Origin: JACJYE01 sp964432875
GTDB taxonomy: Bacteria > Bacteroidota > Bacteroidia > Chitinophagales > Saprospiraceae
Direction of reading: 5' to 3'
Assembly (NCBI GenBank): GCA_964432875.1
Contig: CAYSPJ010000017.1
Span: 1 to 58,108 of the forward strand
DNA length: 58,108 bases
Part shown: one piece after another, positions 41,513 to 51,014 of the stretch
Position numbering within the stretch: the stretch's first letter is position 1
How the letters are laid out: the number at the start of each line of letters is the position of its first letter
Position numbers and translations under genes: made by a program
The notes under the pieces: model-generated
The model's database searches: none
What the model saw: the letters and a program-made list of their open reading frames with translations, nothing else
What the model was told of the DNA's origin: nothing

Positions 41513-44338
41513 TCAAAAGCTGCCGTCCCAATTCACATCTCCCATTTTGATGCCGATGAAATCCTGGTTATTCAGCCCGCTAGCAGGCATGCTGGGGATG
41601 GGCAGGCTTTCAGGGAAAGGGGCTGACCAGGGGTTGGCGGGATTCGGGAAGACATAGCTGGCGGGTACAAAGCGCCAGGATGGCACGGCGGCCAGCGCTA
41701 TATCGATGCCGAGGATGAGGCGGCGCAGGATGATCATATCGAGCGTAGTGATGGAATGCGAATTATTGACATCAGCAGCGATATGCTTGTAGGGGCTATC
41801 AAAAGGCTCGACGCCGAGGATGTGGCGGTTGATGAGCAAGATGTCAAAAGTAGAAATGCCATTGAGGTGATCGCCGGGGCGTGCCATGCCAAGGGTATAG
41901 CTTTGCTGTGGTGCCAACCCGGTGAAGCTGTATGCGCCATTGCCATCCGTAGTGATGGGTAAATTGCTTTGGCCTGCCAATGAAGCCTGCACTGCGGGAA
42001 TGGGCAAGCCGTCTCCCCGGCGCACGGTGCCGCTTAGAGGCTGAGCTGGGGCCGGCAACTGTGCCAGCGGCAAGCTATACATCGAGCGGCCATAAGTAGC
42101 GGCATAGAGCTCTTGCGAAGGCTCGTGCAGGCAGAGGTCGCTCACCACAATGGCCGGCAGCCCCTGGCTGATGTTGTTCCAGGTATTGCCAGCATTGAAG
42201 CTAGCGAAGACGCCGACGTCATTTGCGAGATAGAGGTTGGCGGGGGAATCCGGGTCGATCACGATTTCGTTGACGGGCACCTCAGGCAAGCCACCGGAAA
42301 TATCGAGCCAGCTTTGCCCGCCATCCGTGGTCTTAAATACATGGGGCAGATAATCATCAAAGCGGTAGCCAGAGAAAGTGACATAAGCCGTGAGGGCATC
42401 GGCAGGGCAGGCTGCCACGCGCGTCGCCCAGCGGCGAGGCAGGGCGCTCGACAAGAGCTGCCAGTCTTGGCCGCCATCGGGCGTTTTCCACACCAGGCCG
42501 TTGTCGGTAGCGACATAGATCAGGTTCGTATCTACAGCCGAGACGGAGATGGAGGTGATGGTGCCATAGGCCAGGTTGCCCGGCTCGTCTGGCCCGGTCA
42601 AATTATCGCTGATAGCCGACCAGGACAGGGCGCGGTTGTCGGATTTATACAGGCGGAAAGTACCGTAGTAGAGGCTGCGAGGGTTGAGGGGGTTGAAGAC
42701 GAAGGGCGTATTCCAGTTGCGGCGGTCGGTGCTGGGCACGCCGGCCAGGGCGAATTGAAAAGAGGTGCCCCCGTTGATTGAGCGCCGCAGGATGCCGTAT
42801 TGAGACTCGCCATAGACGAAGTTGTTGTCGGTGGGGTCCACCAGGCAGTAGAAGCCATCGCCCGGGAGGATGCCCCGCCAGTCGGTGGTATTGCCAGTAG
42901 TAGTGCGGATGGTGCCGTTGTCCTGAGTGCCGCCGTAGCGCCGCTGGGGGTCGCTGTAATCTACTTCGCAGGTATAGAACTGGATAAGGGGCAGGCCTTT
43001 TTTATGTTCCCAGGATTGGGCGCTGTTTTCGGAGATATACAGCCCGCCATCATTGGCCAGCACCAGGTAGTCCGGGTTGTTGGGGTCGATATAGAGGTCG
43101 TGCTGATCGACGTGGACGCCGCTGCCGACGCCCACCCAGTTTTGACCGCCATTGGTAGTGCGGAAGAGGTTGATGCTGGGGAAATAGACGGTTTCCGGAT
43201 CGTGAGGGTGGGGGAAAAGGCGGCCAAACCACCACATGAAATTGGGCCCGGTGATGCCAGACGTACCGGTCGAAAACCAGCTATTGCCCCCGTCATTGGA
43301 ACGATAGACGCCCATGATGTGGCCGATGGGGGTGATGTACTGAGCATAGATGACCTGCGGGTCAGCAGGCGAGAGCGCCAGGCCGATGCGCCCGGCTTCA
43401 CCCTGAGGCAGGCCGTTGGTGAGCTTTTCCCAGGTATCCCCCCCGTCATAAGAGCGGTAGATGCCGGAAGAATAGCCGCCGTAATAATAGTACTCCGGGC
43501 GGCGTACGCGTTCCCACATCGCAGCGTAGAGCGTATCCGGCCGGTTGGGGTGCATGGCCAAGTCAATTGCGCCAGTGGAATCATTGAGGAAGAGTACCTG
43601 TTCCCAGCTCTGCCCGCCGTTGGAAGAGCGGTAAACACCTCTTTCGGCATTATTGCCGAAGAGCCTGCCCATGGCAGCGGCATATACCCGGTTGGGGTTG
43701 GCAGGATGGACAGCGATGCGCCCGATGCTGCCGCTGTTTTCCAATCCGCTATGCTGCCAGGTATTGCCACCGTTGATGCTTTTATAGATGCCCACACCTT
43801 CGTAAGCCAGGGATCCTCCGCCAGCATTGGCTTCGCCCGTGCCAGCATAAATGACCGCGGGATTGGACGGCGCTATTTCTATATCGCCGATAGAGAGGCT
43901 GAGCGCATCATCAAAAATCGGCGTAAAGGTATTGCCGCGGTCGTAAGACCGGAAGATGCCGCCAGAAGCCGCGCCGACGAAAATAGTATTCGGGTTGGCG
44001 GGGTGAATCGCCAGGTCGGCAATCCGCCCGACGATGTTCGTCGGCCCACGAAACACCCACGGGCTGCTGAGGCCGCGCATGGCATAGGCAGCGGCAGCGG
44101 CTTGCTGCTGGCGCATGGCTTCTACATACTTGGCTTGGTCGATCTGGCCGGTGGGGTAGGCCCGCTGGCGGTAAAACCAGTCATTGGGGATTGGCTCGGC
44201 ACCCGCTTCAGCCTGGTCAGCCTGGCTGCATTGGAAAAGGCTGGCTGCCAGCAAGCAGGCTATCAGGAAATGGAGCAATGCCCAAGCTGGGCAGCATTTT
44301 CCGCTTTCATAAATGTTAGGTTGCTGGTGATGGCGCAT
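41513..44338 (-). CDS. BNR/VPS10-type beta-propeller lipoprotein with dockerin-like end
   Basis: A 941-residue surface protein. The start has a signal with LFQC as lipobox (Cys near 39). Residues about 85-770 hold many BNR/sortilin-like repeats of the form Y+S.DGG..W (for example YRSNDGGNSWF, FKTTDGGQSWLD), which should build one or two beta-propellers. A carboxypeptidase-regulatory-like segment (SGTVRRGDGLPIPAV) follows near 785, then a dockerin-like calcium pair (FDILLINRHILG and DVNNSHSITTLDMIILRRLILG). The protein stops right after the late motif GDVNWDGSF, where related proteins often continue into a T9SS sorting domain; none is present. The propeller may bind glycans or proteins. No sialidase catalytic set can be named. 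Confidence 0.88.
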   Translation of the reverse strand: MRHHQQPNIYESGKCCPAWALLHFLIACLLAASLFQCSQADQAEAGAEPIPNDWFYRQRAYPTGQIDQAKYVEAMRQQQAAAAAYAMRGLSSPWVFRGPTNIVGRIADLAIHPANPNTIFVGAASGGIFRSYDRGNTFTPIFDDALSLSIGDIEIAPSNPAVIYAGTGEANAGGGSLAYEGVGIYKSINGGNTWQHSGLENSGSIGRIAVHPANPNRVYAAAMGRLFGNNAERGVYRSSNGGQSWEQVLFLNDSTGAIDLAMHPNRPDTLYAAMWERVRRPEYYYYGGYSSGIYRSYDGGDTWEKLTNGLPQGEAGRIGLALSPADPQVIYAQYITPIGHIMGVYRSNDGGNSWFSTGTSGITGPNFMWWFGRLFPHPHDPETVYFPSINLFRTTNGGQNWVGVGSGVHVDQHDLYIDPNNPDYLVLANDGGLYISENSAQSWEHKKGLPLIQFYTCEVDYSDPQRRYGGTQDNGTIRTTTGNTTDWRGILPGDGFYCLVDPTDNNFVYGESQYGILRRSINGGTSFQFALAGVPSTDRRNWNTPFVFNPLNPRSLYYGTFRLYKSDNRALSWSAISDNLTGPDEPGNLAYGTITSISVSAVDTNLIYVATDNGLVWKTPDGGQDWQLLSSALPRRWATRVAACPADALTAYVTFSGYRFDDYLPHVFKTTDGGQSWLDISGGLPEVPVNEIVIDPDSPANLYLANDVGVFASFNAGNTWNNISQGLPAIVVSDLCLHEPSQELYAATYGRSMYSLPLAQLPAPAQPLSGTVRRGDGLPIPAVQASLAGQSNLPITTDGNGAYSFTGLAPQQSYTLGMARPGDHLNGISTFDILLINRHILGVEPFDSPYKHIAADVNNSHSITTLDMIILRRLILGIDIALAAVPSWRFVPASYVFPNPANPWSAPFPESLPIPSMPASGLNNQDFIGIKMGDVNWDGSF

Positions 44339-44507
44339 TGGGCAAAGATAGGCCTTGCCCTTGAAAAAAGGGAGCTATTCCATTAGTTTTCAGCTTCGAG
44401 TTGTGAGTTTTAAATTTTAGCTCTGCTTTCAAGAGGCGGCTTTGCCCAAAGCATAAAAACGGCTTTTGATACTGATAGCGGCTCAGTATACTCCTTTGCA
44501 GGCGCTT

Positions 44508-45287
44508 TTACATCCTGGTCACCACCCAACGGGCGAGGGCAGGGGCGTGCAGGCCAATGGCGGCCAGGAGTTTGCCGTGGCCGGTGAAGACGAATTGCCG
44601 CTTGCGGCGATAGATGGCACGGGCCATCACGCGGGCAGCTTTGTCGGCAGGCCACATCAGGTGCTTTGGGCGTCGGTCGGCGCGCTCTGGCCGATAGACG
44701 CCTTCGTTATCAACTTTAGCGATTTCGCTTTCCACAAAACCAGGGTGGATGGTGGTGCAGCTCACCCCACTGCCTTGCAGCTCCACTGATAGCGTGCTGC
44801 CGATGGAGCGCACCGCGGCTTTGGAAGCGGCATAAGCGCCGGTGCTAGGGAAGGGCAGATAGGCCGAGACACTGCCGATGAGGGCAAGCCGCCCCTGGCT
44901 TTGGCGCAGGTGTGGCAGCGCGTAGCGAGCGGTCAAGGCCAAGCCGGTGACGTTGACGTCGAACTGCCGGCGCCATTCAGCAGCGCTGAGGCGCTCTATT
45001 TTGCCGTAGACGCCGAAGCCGGCATTGGCTACGGCTACATCCAGCCGGCCAAAATGGGCGACGATTGCTTCGGCGCAGGCGGCAATCTGGGCTTCCTCTG
45101 CTACATCACAAGGCAGCGCCAGGGCTTCGACCCCGCTTTTCTGCAGCTCGGCTAATACTTCGGCTAGCTTGTCTTCCCGGCGGGCAGAAATGGCCAGCTT
45201 GCCGCCCTGGGCGGCAAATTCCAGCGCTAAATAGCGCCCAATGCCGGCTGAGGCGCCGGTGATCCATATTACCTGGTCTTTGAACAT
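44508..45287 (-). CDS. SDR-family oxidoreductase
   Basis: A 259-residue classical short-chain dehydrogenase/reductase. The cofactor turn TGASAGIG is at 10-17, NAG at 88-90, and the catalytic set is Ser139, Tyr152 and Lys156 (YAASK). The basic residues after the second strand (SARRE) favour NADP(H) over NAD(H). The substrate is unknown. The sequence is closest in pattern to DltE/YqjQ-type or fatty-acyl reductase members. There is no signal peptide. The 3' end carries a stretch (GHGKLLAAIGLHAPALARWVV) that may be a membrane-associated tail. It follows the DeoR-type regulator gene 70 bp away on the same strand and could be read with it. Confidence 0.9.
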   Translation of the reverse strand: MFKDQVIWITGASAGIGRYLALEFAAQGGKLAISARREDKLAEVLAELQKSGVEALALPCDVAEEAQIAACAEAIVAHFGRLDVAVANAGFGVYGKIERLSAAEWRRQFDVNVTGLALTARYALPHLRQSQGRLALIGSVSAYLPFPSTGAYAASKAAVRSIGSTLSVELQGSGVSCTTIHPGFVESEIAKVDNEGVYRPERADRRPKHLMWPADKAARVMARAIYRRKRQFVFTGHGKLLAAIGLHAPALARWVVTRM

Positions 45288-45357
45288 GCGCTTGTCTTTT
45301 AGGGGGGCAAGATAGGTTTTTTTAAGGAAAGTGGGCTCGATGGTGAACCTGCTTGGT

Positions 45358-46107
45358 TTACAATACCGTCAAGCCCGCTTTGCGGTAGGGTGACAGCAGG
45401 CCGTGGCTGGGGGGGAGCTCGGTGAGCAGCACATCCAGCTCAGCCAGGGAGCAGACCCGGATTTTCTGCACCGAGTTGAGTTTTTCGCCAATGGCATGGA
45501 CGACTACTTTCTTGGAGGCCTGGATCATGGCTTTTTTGACCGTCACCACTTCCCAGTCAGAATCGGTGACGCCTTCGGTGGCGTCAATGCCGTTGGTGCC
45601 CATGATGCACAAATCAGGGCGCACCCCTTGCAGCGCCTGGATGACCTCGCCGCCGATGCTAATGCGGGCTGTTTTGGATAAGGTGCCCCCTATAAAAATG
45701 ACTTCGCTGTTGGAGTGGTCCAGCAGTTGCATGGCCGTAGATAGGCTCACCGTCAGGAAAGTAACCCGCAATTCGGGCGGCAAGATGCGGGCAATCTCCA
45801 GGTTGGTAGAGCCTCCGCTGATGAGCACCAGCATGCCGTCGCGCAGCAGGCTGATGGCCTTGCCGGCAATGATGGTTTTTTCCTGGTAGGCATAGATGTC
45901 GTTCTCCCGATAGGAATACATCTGATAAGACTTGGACAAGGCGCCGCCCCGGACCTTGATGATTTTATCGGCATCGGCCAAATCCTGCAAGTCGCGCCGG
46001 ATCGTATCTTCTGATACATCAAACCGATGGCCGAGGTCTGATAGCAGCACCTTGTTGTGGATGTTGATTTCCCGGAGGATGAGCGACTGTCTTTCTTCTT
46101 TTAACAT
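45358..46107 (-). CDS. DeoR/GlpR-family transcriptional repressor
   Basis: A 249-residue DeoR-type regulator: N-terminal helix-turn-helix (about 6-58, with LSDLGHRFDVSEDTIRRDLQ, the family signature) and a C-terminal sugar-phosphate-isomerase-like sensor (about 75-235, with ISGGSTNLEIARILP, FIGGTLS and GTNGID). Such proteins are usually repressors released by a phosphorylated sugar or nucleoside product. It is divergent from the second susC gene, 176 bp away, which makes it the best candidate to control that pair. The intergenic gap contains repeated TTGCAAAAT sequences that could be its operator. No sugar-kinase gene is near, so the inducer is unknown. Confidence 0.93.
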   Translation of the reverse strand: MLKEERQSLILREINIHNKVLLSDLGHRFDVSEDTIRRDLQDLADADKIIKVRGGALSKSYQMYSYRENDIYAYQEKTIIAGKAISLLRDGMLVLISGGSTNLEIARILPPELRVTFLTVSLSTAMQLLDHSNSEVIFIGGTLSKTARISIGGEVIQALQGVRPDLCIMGTNGIDATEGVTDSDWEVVTVKKAMIQASKKVVVHAIGEKLNSVQKIRVCSLAELDVLLTELPPSHGLLSPYRKAGLTVL

Positions 46108-46176
46108 AATTAAATCTTGCAGGTTGTTGCAAAAATAGGCCCTTTAACTTGGAATGCCGGCTTTTCTGTCGAATAA

Positions 46177-46196
46177 TTTGCAAAATATTGCAAAAT
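46177..46196. promoter_or_regulatory. TTGCAAAAT repeats in the deoR/susC gap
   Basis: TTGCAAAAT occurs twice in direct order here (at 46178 and 46188), with a near copy TTGCAAAAA at about 46126, in the 176-bp gap between the DeoR-type gene and susC. The TTGCAA core is itself palindromic. This is a candidate operator for the DeoR protein. AT-rich composition makes chance repeats possible. Confidence 0.4.
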
Positions 46197-46283
46197 AATG
46201 GGCTTTTTATTTGCAGGCTCAAGAAAAAGCGCTAACTATGTTCGGTTATTTGATTATTCACTCACTACTAAATGCAGGAATTT

Positions 46284-49200
46284 ATGTTGCAGATGAACTT
46301 TAAACGAAAGCTGCTGCCCTTAGCACTGCTTTGGGCGCTGCCCCTGTTTGCCTTCGGGCAGCGGGTCAACTTCTCCGTCCGCGGCACCGTGACTGACGAA
46401 GCGGGGGAGCCGCTGATCGGGGTTACGATCGTGCTGGCGGAAGCGCGTACTGGCACGGTTACAGACTTCAACGGCTACTATGATTTATCAGGGGCAGTCA
46501 CCCCCGGCAGCTACACCTTGCAAGCAAGTTATGTAGGGCATTCCAGCTACACCGAAGTTATTGCGGTTGATGCCGCTGGCGGCACGCTCGTCAGAGACAT
46601 TACTTTGAGAACGGATATCCTGGAATTGGACCAGATTATCGTCACCGGCAACTCGCCTACGTCGACCCGCAAGCAGTTGGGCAACAACATCAGCGTAGTG
46701 GATGGCCGCAGCGTGGGCCAGGCCGGCACCCCCAACACCCTGGCGGCGCTGAGCGGTAAGGTGATGGGGGCTCAGATTAGCCAGAACGATGGCAACCCAG
46801 CAGGTGGTATCTCGGTGCGCCTGCGCGGCCCTAGCTCCATCAATGGCTCTTCTGACCCGCTTTACATCGTGGATGGCGTCATCGTGGATAACAGCTCCAC
46901 CAACGTCATCAACCTCAGTGCAGATGCCATGACCACGGGTCTGCGCGGCGGCCAAAACCGCCTGGTTGACATCAACCCTGCCGACATCGAGCGCATCGAA
47001 GTCATCAATGGCGCTTCGGCGGCAGCGCTTTATGGCTCCCGCGCTGCCAACGGCGTCGTGCAAATCTTCACCAAGCGCGGCAAGAGCGGCAAGCCGACTA
47101 TCGAGTTCAGCACCGCCATGAGCATGAGCCAGGTGCGCAAGAAGGTCTTTATGAGCCAGCATAACGAGCGCTTTGGCGTCAAAGGCAACGACCGCCTGGA
47201 AACCACCCAAGACCGCCTCACCGTGCTGTTGCACCTTGGCCCTTCTGAAGCTACGCTGCTGAGCCAAGGCGTCAATTTCACCAAAGTTGGCCCGGTCAAC
47301 CGCTTGCTAGTCACGGATAAGTACGAGGTTCAGCGCTACGACATGCAAGACGAGATATTCACCAATGCCTTCGGCACGGAAAACTACCTGTCGGTTTCCG
47401 GTGGCAATGACAAGACTAACTACTTTGCCTCTTTTGGTTATACCAATAATGATGGTATCATCCAAAACACTAACTTCACTAAATATACCGGCCGTTTACG
47501 CGTCAATCAGACCCTCGCGGACTGGGCCACGGTTTCGGTCGGCCTGGCTTACAACTACAGCCAGAGCCAGGATTTGCCCAACGGCAACAACTTCTTCAGC
47601 CCCATCAGTACCATGTTTATCATGGACAACGTGTGGGACATTACCGAGCGCGACGATGCCGGCAACCTCAAGCAGGTGGAACTGGTGCGCATGAACCCGC
47701 TGACGATCATCGAGACCTTTGACATCACCCAGCGCACCAACCGCAGCATCGGCGATGTTCAGCTCAACCTCTATCCGGCCAAGGGGCTTACCATCAATGC
47801 AATCCTTGGCTACGACACCTATTCCCTTGTGGGCAACGAATTCCGCCCCCGAGTACCCTATGCGGGGGTGGCCGCTACCTTCTTCCCCGATGGCTACGTC
47901 AGTAATGCTACCAGCAACGTAACCTTGATGAACCACGACCTCATGGTCAACTACACCAAGAACCTGTCGGATGCCATCAGTTCGACCACCACGGCGGGCT
48001 ACCAGATCCAGAACGACCGCAACCATTTCACTGCTCAGGAAGGGCGTGATTTGGCGCCTTTCGTGCAGACCATTTCTGCTGCTGCCAATTTGTTTAGCGC
48101 GCCGGCGCAGAGCATCGCTCAGCGCAGCGTATGGGGGTATTTCCTCCAACAGACTTTTGGCTATAACGACCAGGTTTTCGTCACCTTAGCCGGGCGTATG
48201 GACGGGTCTTCGGCTTTTTCACCCGACAACCAGAACCTGTTCTATCCCAAGGCCAGCGCCAGTTGGGTGCTTTCCGACTATTGGAAAGATAGCGACCTGC
48301 GCAAGTCGATCAGCTCGCTTAAGCTGCGCGCCAGCTATGGCCAGGCCGGCAACCTTACCGGCATTGGGCCTTACGACCGCTACAACAATTACGTGACCGG
48401 CCAGCTCGGCGGCCTGACATCGGTGACGCCTTCTACGGTATTGGCTAACCCGGACGTGAAGCCTGAGCGCATGACGGAGTTCGAGTTTGGTGCAGATATG
48501 GCCTTCGCCAACAACCGCATCGGTTTGAACGTGACCGTTTACAACCAGGATATCCAAGACCTGCTGCTGACCCGCCCGCTTCCTCCTACCGCTGGCGGCA
48601 ACTTTATCGTGACCAATGAAGGCTCGATGACCAATAAGGGCATAGAATTCCTGCTGCAAGCCGCCCCGGTTGTCACCAACAGGCTGCGCTGGAACTTGGG
48701 CCTGATGTGGTCGCGCAACCGCAACCAGCTGGACGGTATTGACGGCGTGCTTTCCCTGCGCGGCAGCGACGGCGCACAAGCGGCTATTAATGGCCAGCCT
48801 TATGGCTTGTTCTATGGGCGCTATTACGCTCGCGATGCCTCTGGCAACCTGTTACTTACCAGCCAGGGGCTGGCACAGCCGGAGCGTGGTACTCAAGGGG
48901 CAGACCAAATCCTGGAAGGGACCGTCGTCCGCAATGCGGAAGGGCAGCCTTCAGGCGTCGAATTGCGTAAAATCATTGGCGACCCGAACCCCGACTGGTT
49001 TGGTGCATTGACCTCTGACCTGAGCATCGGCAAGTTCTCCTTCCGCGTCCAGTTCGACGCTATCTGGGGCTTCGATGTTTACAACTGGAACCGTATCACC
49101 CAAAACAACGTTGGGCAGGGCGAGATTGCGGAAAGGGAAATTAAGGGCGAGTTGCCGCGTGGTTACGTGGCCTCTATCGCTGGCGGTGTCACCGGGCAGC

Positions 49201-49463
49201 GTATCCAGGAGGAGCATATCGAAGATGGTTCGTTCGTCAAGCTGCGGGAGTTGGCGCTGACTTATGATTTCGGCAAGGTTGGCCAAACGTTCAGCAACCT
49301 GAACATCAGCTTGATCGGCCGCAACCTCATTTCGTTTGACAGCTACCAGGGCTACGACCCAGAAACCAACTCGGCGGGCCAGACCGACCGTGTGCGCGGC
49401 GACGACTTCGGCAACGTGCCCATCCCGCGGATGTTCCAGTTGCGCCTTGGCGCTCGTTTTTAA
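46284..49463 (+). CDS. SusC/RagA-family TonB-dependent transporter, second locus
   Basis: A SusC-type transporter of 1059 residues from this start. Three in-frame ATGs exist (46272, 46284, 46293); the middle one has AGGAA five bases upstream. Order: signal peptide ending FAFGQ, carboxypeptidase-regulatory-like domain (VRGTVTDEAGEPLIGV), the plug with VDGRSVGQAGTPNTLAALSG and EVINGASAAALYGSRAANGV, then a 22-strand barrel ending LGARF. It is followed 33 bp on by its SusD partner and preceded by a divergent DeoR-type regulator. Codon use in this gene is strikingly C/G-ending, which suggests high expression. No degradative enzyme is linked, so the substrate cannot be named. Confidence 0.95.
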   Translation: MLQMNFKRKLLPLALLWALPLFAFGQRVNFSVRGTVTDEAGEPLIGVTIVLAEARTGTVTDFNGYYDLSGAVTPGSYTLQASYVGHSSYTEVIAVDAAGGTLVRDITLRTDILELDQIIVTGNSPTSTRKQLGNNISVVDGRSVGQAGTPNTLAALSGKVMGAQISQNDGNPAGGISVRLRGPSSINGSSDPLYIVDGVIVDNSSTNVINLSADAMTTGLRGGQNRLVDINPADIERIEVINGASAAALYGSRAANGVVQIFTKRGKSGKPTIEFSTAMSMSQVRKKVFMSQHNERFGVKGNDRLETTQDRLTVLLHLGPSEATLLSQGVNFTKVGPVNRLLVTDKYEVQRYDMQDEIFTNAFGTENYLSVSGGNDKTNYFASFGYTNNDGIIQNTNFTKYTGRLRVNQTLADWATVSVGLAYNYSQSQDLPNGNNFFSPISTMFIMDNVWDITERDDAGNLKQVELVRMNPLTIIETFDITQRTNRSIGDVQLNLYPAKGLTINAILGYDTYSLVGNEFRPRVPYAGVAATFFPDGYVSNATSNVTLMNHDLMVNYTKNLSDAISSTTTAGYQIQNDRNHFTAQEGRDLAPFVQTISAAANLFSAPAQSIAQRSVWGYFLQQTFGYNDQVFVTLAGRMDGSSAFSPDNQNLFYPKASASWVLSDYWKDSDLRKSISSLKLRASYGQAGNLTGIGPYDRYNNYVTGQLGGLTSVTPSTVLANPDVKPERMTEFEFGADMAFANNRIGLNVTVYNQDIQDLLLTRPLPPTAGGNFIVTNEGSMTNKGIEFLLQAAPVVTNRLRWNLGLMWSRNRNQLDGIDGVLSLRGSDGAQAAINGQPYGLFYGRYYARDASGNLLLTSQGLAQPERGTQGADQILEGTVVRNAEGQPSGVELRKIIGDPNPDWFGALTSDLSIGKFSFRVQFDAIWGFDVYNWNRITQNNVGQGEIAEREIKGELPRGYVASIAGGVTGQRIQEEHIEDGSFVKLRELALTYDFGKVGQTFSNLNISLIGRNLISFDSYQGYDPETNSAGQTDRVRGDDFGNVPIPRMFQLRLGARF

Positions 49464-49496
49464 TGGCTATTTTGCGAATCTTAAAAAACTATTGGC

Positions 49497-50807
49497 ATGA
49501 AAATCAAACAATTCATCATATTAGCGGCGATGCCCTTCCTTATGCTGTTGGGCTCGTGCGAAAAGGAGTACCTCAACCCGAATGCCGCCACCAGCGAAGA
49601 AGCGCTCAACAGCGTAGACGGGCTACTGGGTATGGTGGTCGGCTTGAAGCGGACCTATTCGGTAGGGGCGCTCAGCTCCCTGTTCAACCTGGTGTCGGCC
49701 AATGGGCTCAGCACCGGCGAGCTTTACGTCATCAATACGGGCAACGGTGAACTAGCCGCCTTGGAAGCCGGCAATCAGACGCTGGGCAATTCCAATGCTT
49801 TCGTGAGCAATATCTGGGCGAGCCTCAATATCGTCAATGCCAACAGCCAGTTGCTGATCGAAAACGCCTCCAACATCAGCGATGTGCGTACTTCTACGGC
49901 GGTGCTGGTTTATGGCCACTTCTTCAAGGCCTTAGCCATCGGCACGATGGCGCAGTTTTGGGAGCAGGTACCCACCCAAGCTACCACTGCCGCAGATTTC
50001 CTCGACGGCAAGTTTGCCACTTTTAAGCCGCGTGAACAAGCGTTGGCAGATGCCATCGCCCTGCTCGAAGCTGGCGCCACCGCCATTGCAGCTAACCCGC
50101 CTTCAGCTTATTTCAATAGTAAGGTAGGTACCAGTATCGATATCGCCAACGCTACTGCAGCGCTGCTGGCCCGCTACTACAACATGCTCGGCCAGCACGA
50201 CAATGCATTGGCAGCGGCAGGCAAAGTGGATTTGACCAAAAAATCCGTCTTCGCCTTTGATGCCCTCAACCAGAACCCGGTGTTCCGCACGGCATTGGTA
50301 AATAACAATACTTATGACGGCCTGCATAACTTCGGCCTGGAAGGCGAACTGGCCCCCGACCCCAATGATGGCCGCATCCCCTTTTACCTGGGCAGCAACC
50401 CTTTGACCAACGTCAAGGTCCAGGGCTTTTTCAAAGCGGACATCGACGCCATCCCGGTCTATCTACCCGGCGAGGTCATCTTGATCAGGGCGGAAGCGCT
50501 GGCGCGCAAAAACGATCTACCCGGCGCCATTGCGGAGCTGAATAAGGTGCTGACCAAGACCGATGATGCGTTCAATCTCAACGCTAACCTGCCGGTTTAT
50601 AGCGGCCCCGAGACGCAGGAGGCTGTTCTGCAGGAAATCTACCGCAACCGCTGCATCGAGCTGTATATGTCGGGCCTGAAGCTGGAAGATAGCCGCCGCT
50701 TTGGCCGCCCCGGCCCTCCAGGTGGCGAACGCAACCGCAATTTCTACCCCTACCCACTGCGCGAAAGGGACAACAACCCGAATACGCCGGCTGATCCGCC
50801 GGTGTAG
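49497..50807 (+). CDS. SusD/RagB-family lipoprotein, second locus
   Basis: A 436-residue SusD-type lipoprotein (lipobox LLGSC, Cys21), shorter than the usual 480-600. It keeps the helical core (for example ATAALLARYYNMLGQHDNAL near 220) and the late TPR-like pair with EVILIRAEALARKNDLPGAIAELN and IYRNRCIELYMSGLKLEDSRR, which is the part that contacts SusC. It ends in a proline-rich PNTPADPPV. It starts 33 bp after susC, is the last gene of the pair, and is followed by two hairpins including a very strong terminator. It should cap the SusC barrel and hold the unknown ligand. Confidence 0.93.
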   Translation: MKIKQFIILAAMPFLMLLGSCEKEYLNPNAATSEEALNSVDGLLGMVVGLKRTYSVGALSSLFNLVSANGLSTGELYVINTGNGELAALEAGNQTLGNSNAFVSNIWASLNIVNANSQLLIENASNISDVRTSTAVLVYGHFFKALAIGTMAQFWEQVPTQATTAADFLDGKFATFKPREQALADAIALLEAGATAIAANPPSAYFNSKVGTSIDIANATAALLARYYNMLGQHDNALAAAGKVDLTKKSVFAFDALNQNPVFRTALVNNNTYDGLHNFGLEGELAPDPNDGRIPFYLGSNPLTNVKVQGFFKADIDAIPVYLPGEVILIRAEALARKNDLPGAIAELNKVLTKTDDAFNLNANLPVYSGPETQEAVLQEIYRNRCIELYMSGLKLEDSRRFGRPGPPGGERNRNFYPYPLRERDNNPNTPADPPV

Positions 50808-50839
50808 GTGGTGGTCGTTGATGGTTGATGATGGTGCCC

Positions 50840-50875
50840 GGTGGTAGAGGCAATTCATGAATTGTCTCTACCACC
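50840..50875. terminator. 36-bp near-perfect palindrome after susD
   Basis: GGTGGTAGAGGCAATTC pairs with GAATTGTCTCTACCACC with one G:T-type mismatch and almost no loop. It lies 33 bp after the susD stop codon, upstream of the main terminator. Confidence 0.55.
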
Positions 50876-50906
50876 CACCACCGGCCGCCGCCCCACCCCC
50901 CGGGGC

Positions 50907-50954
50907 AAAGCGAAGGCGCTGGGTCGTTTAACGACCCAGCGCCTTCGCTTTTTT
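50907..50954 (+). terminator. Strong intrinsic terminator after susD
   Basis: About 22 bases pair perfectly: AAAGCGAAGGCGCTGGGTCG on one arm and its complement on the other, followed by a run of T residues. It should end the susC-susD transcript and isolate the cytochrome gene. Confidence 0.9.
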
Positions 50955-50991
50955 GTGACCTCCATTACACAATATCCCGCCCCTTAAGCCT

Positions 50992-50999
50992 TATCTTTG
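50992..50999 (+). promoter_or_regulatory. TATCTTTG -7 element before the cytochrome gene
   Basis: A perfect match to the Bacteroidota -7 consensus TAnnTTTG, 15 bases before the start codon. No clear -33 TTTG is at the right distance. The leader would be about eight bases. Confidence 0.5.
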
Positions 51000-51014
51000 C
51001 CGAAAAGGCACGTT

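Noticed and set aside
42800..44386. Plus-strand ORF of 528 codons opposite the BNR protein gene
   Set aside because: It is antisense to a gene with clear BNR repeats and a lipobox; its peptide is rich in V, G, A, D and I without domain patterns, typical of GC-rich antisense frames.
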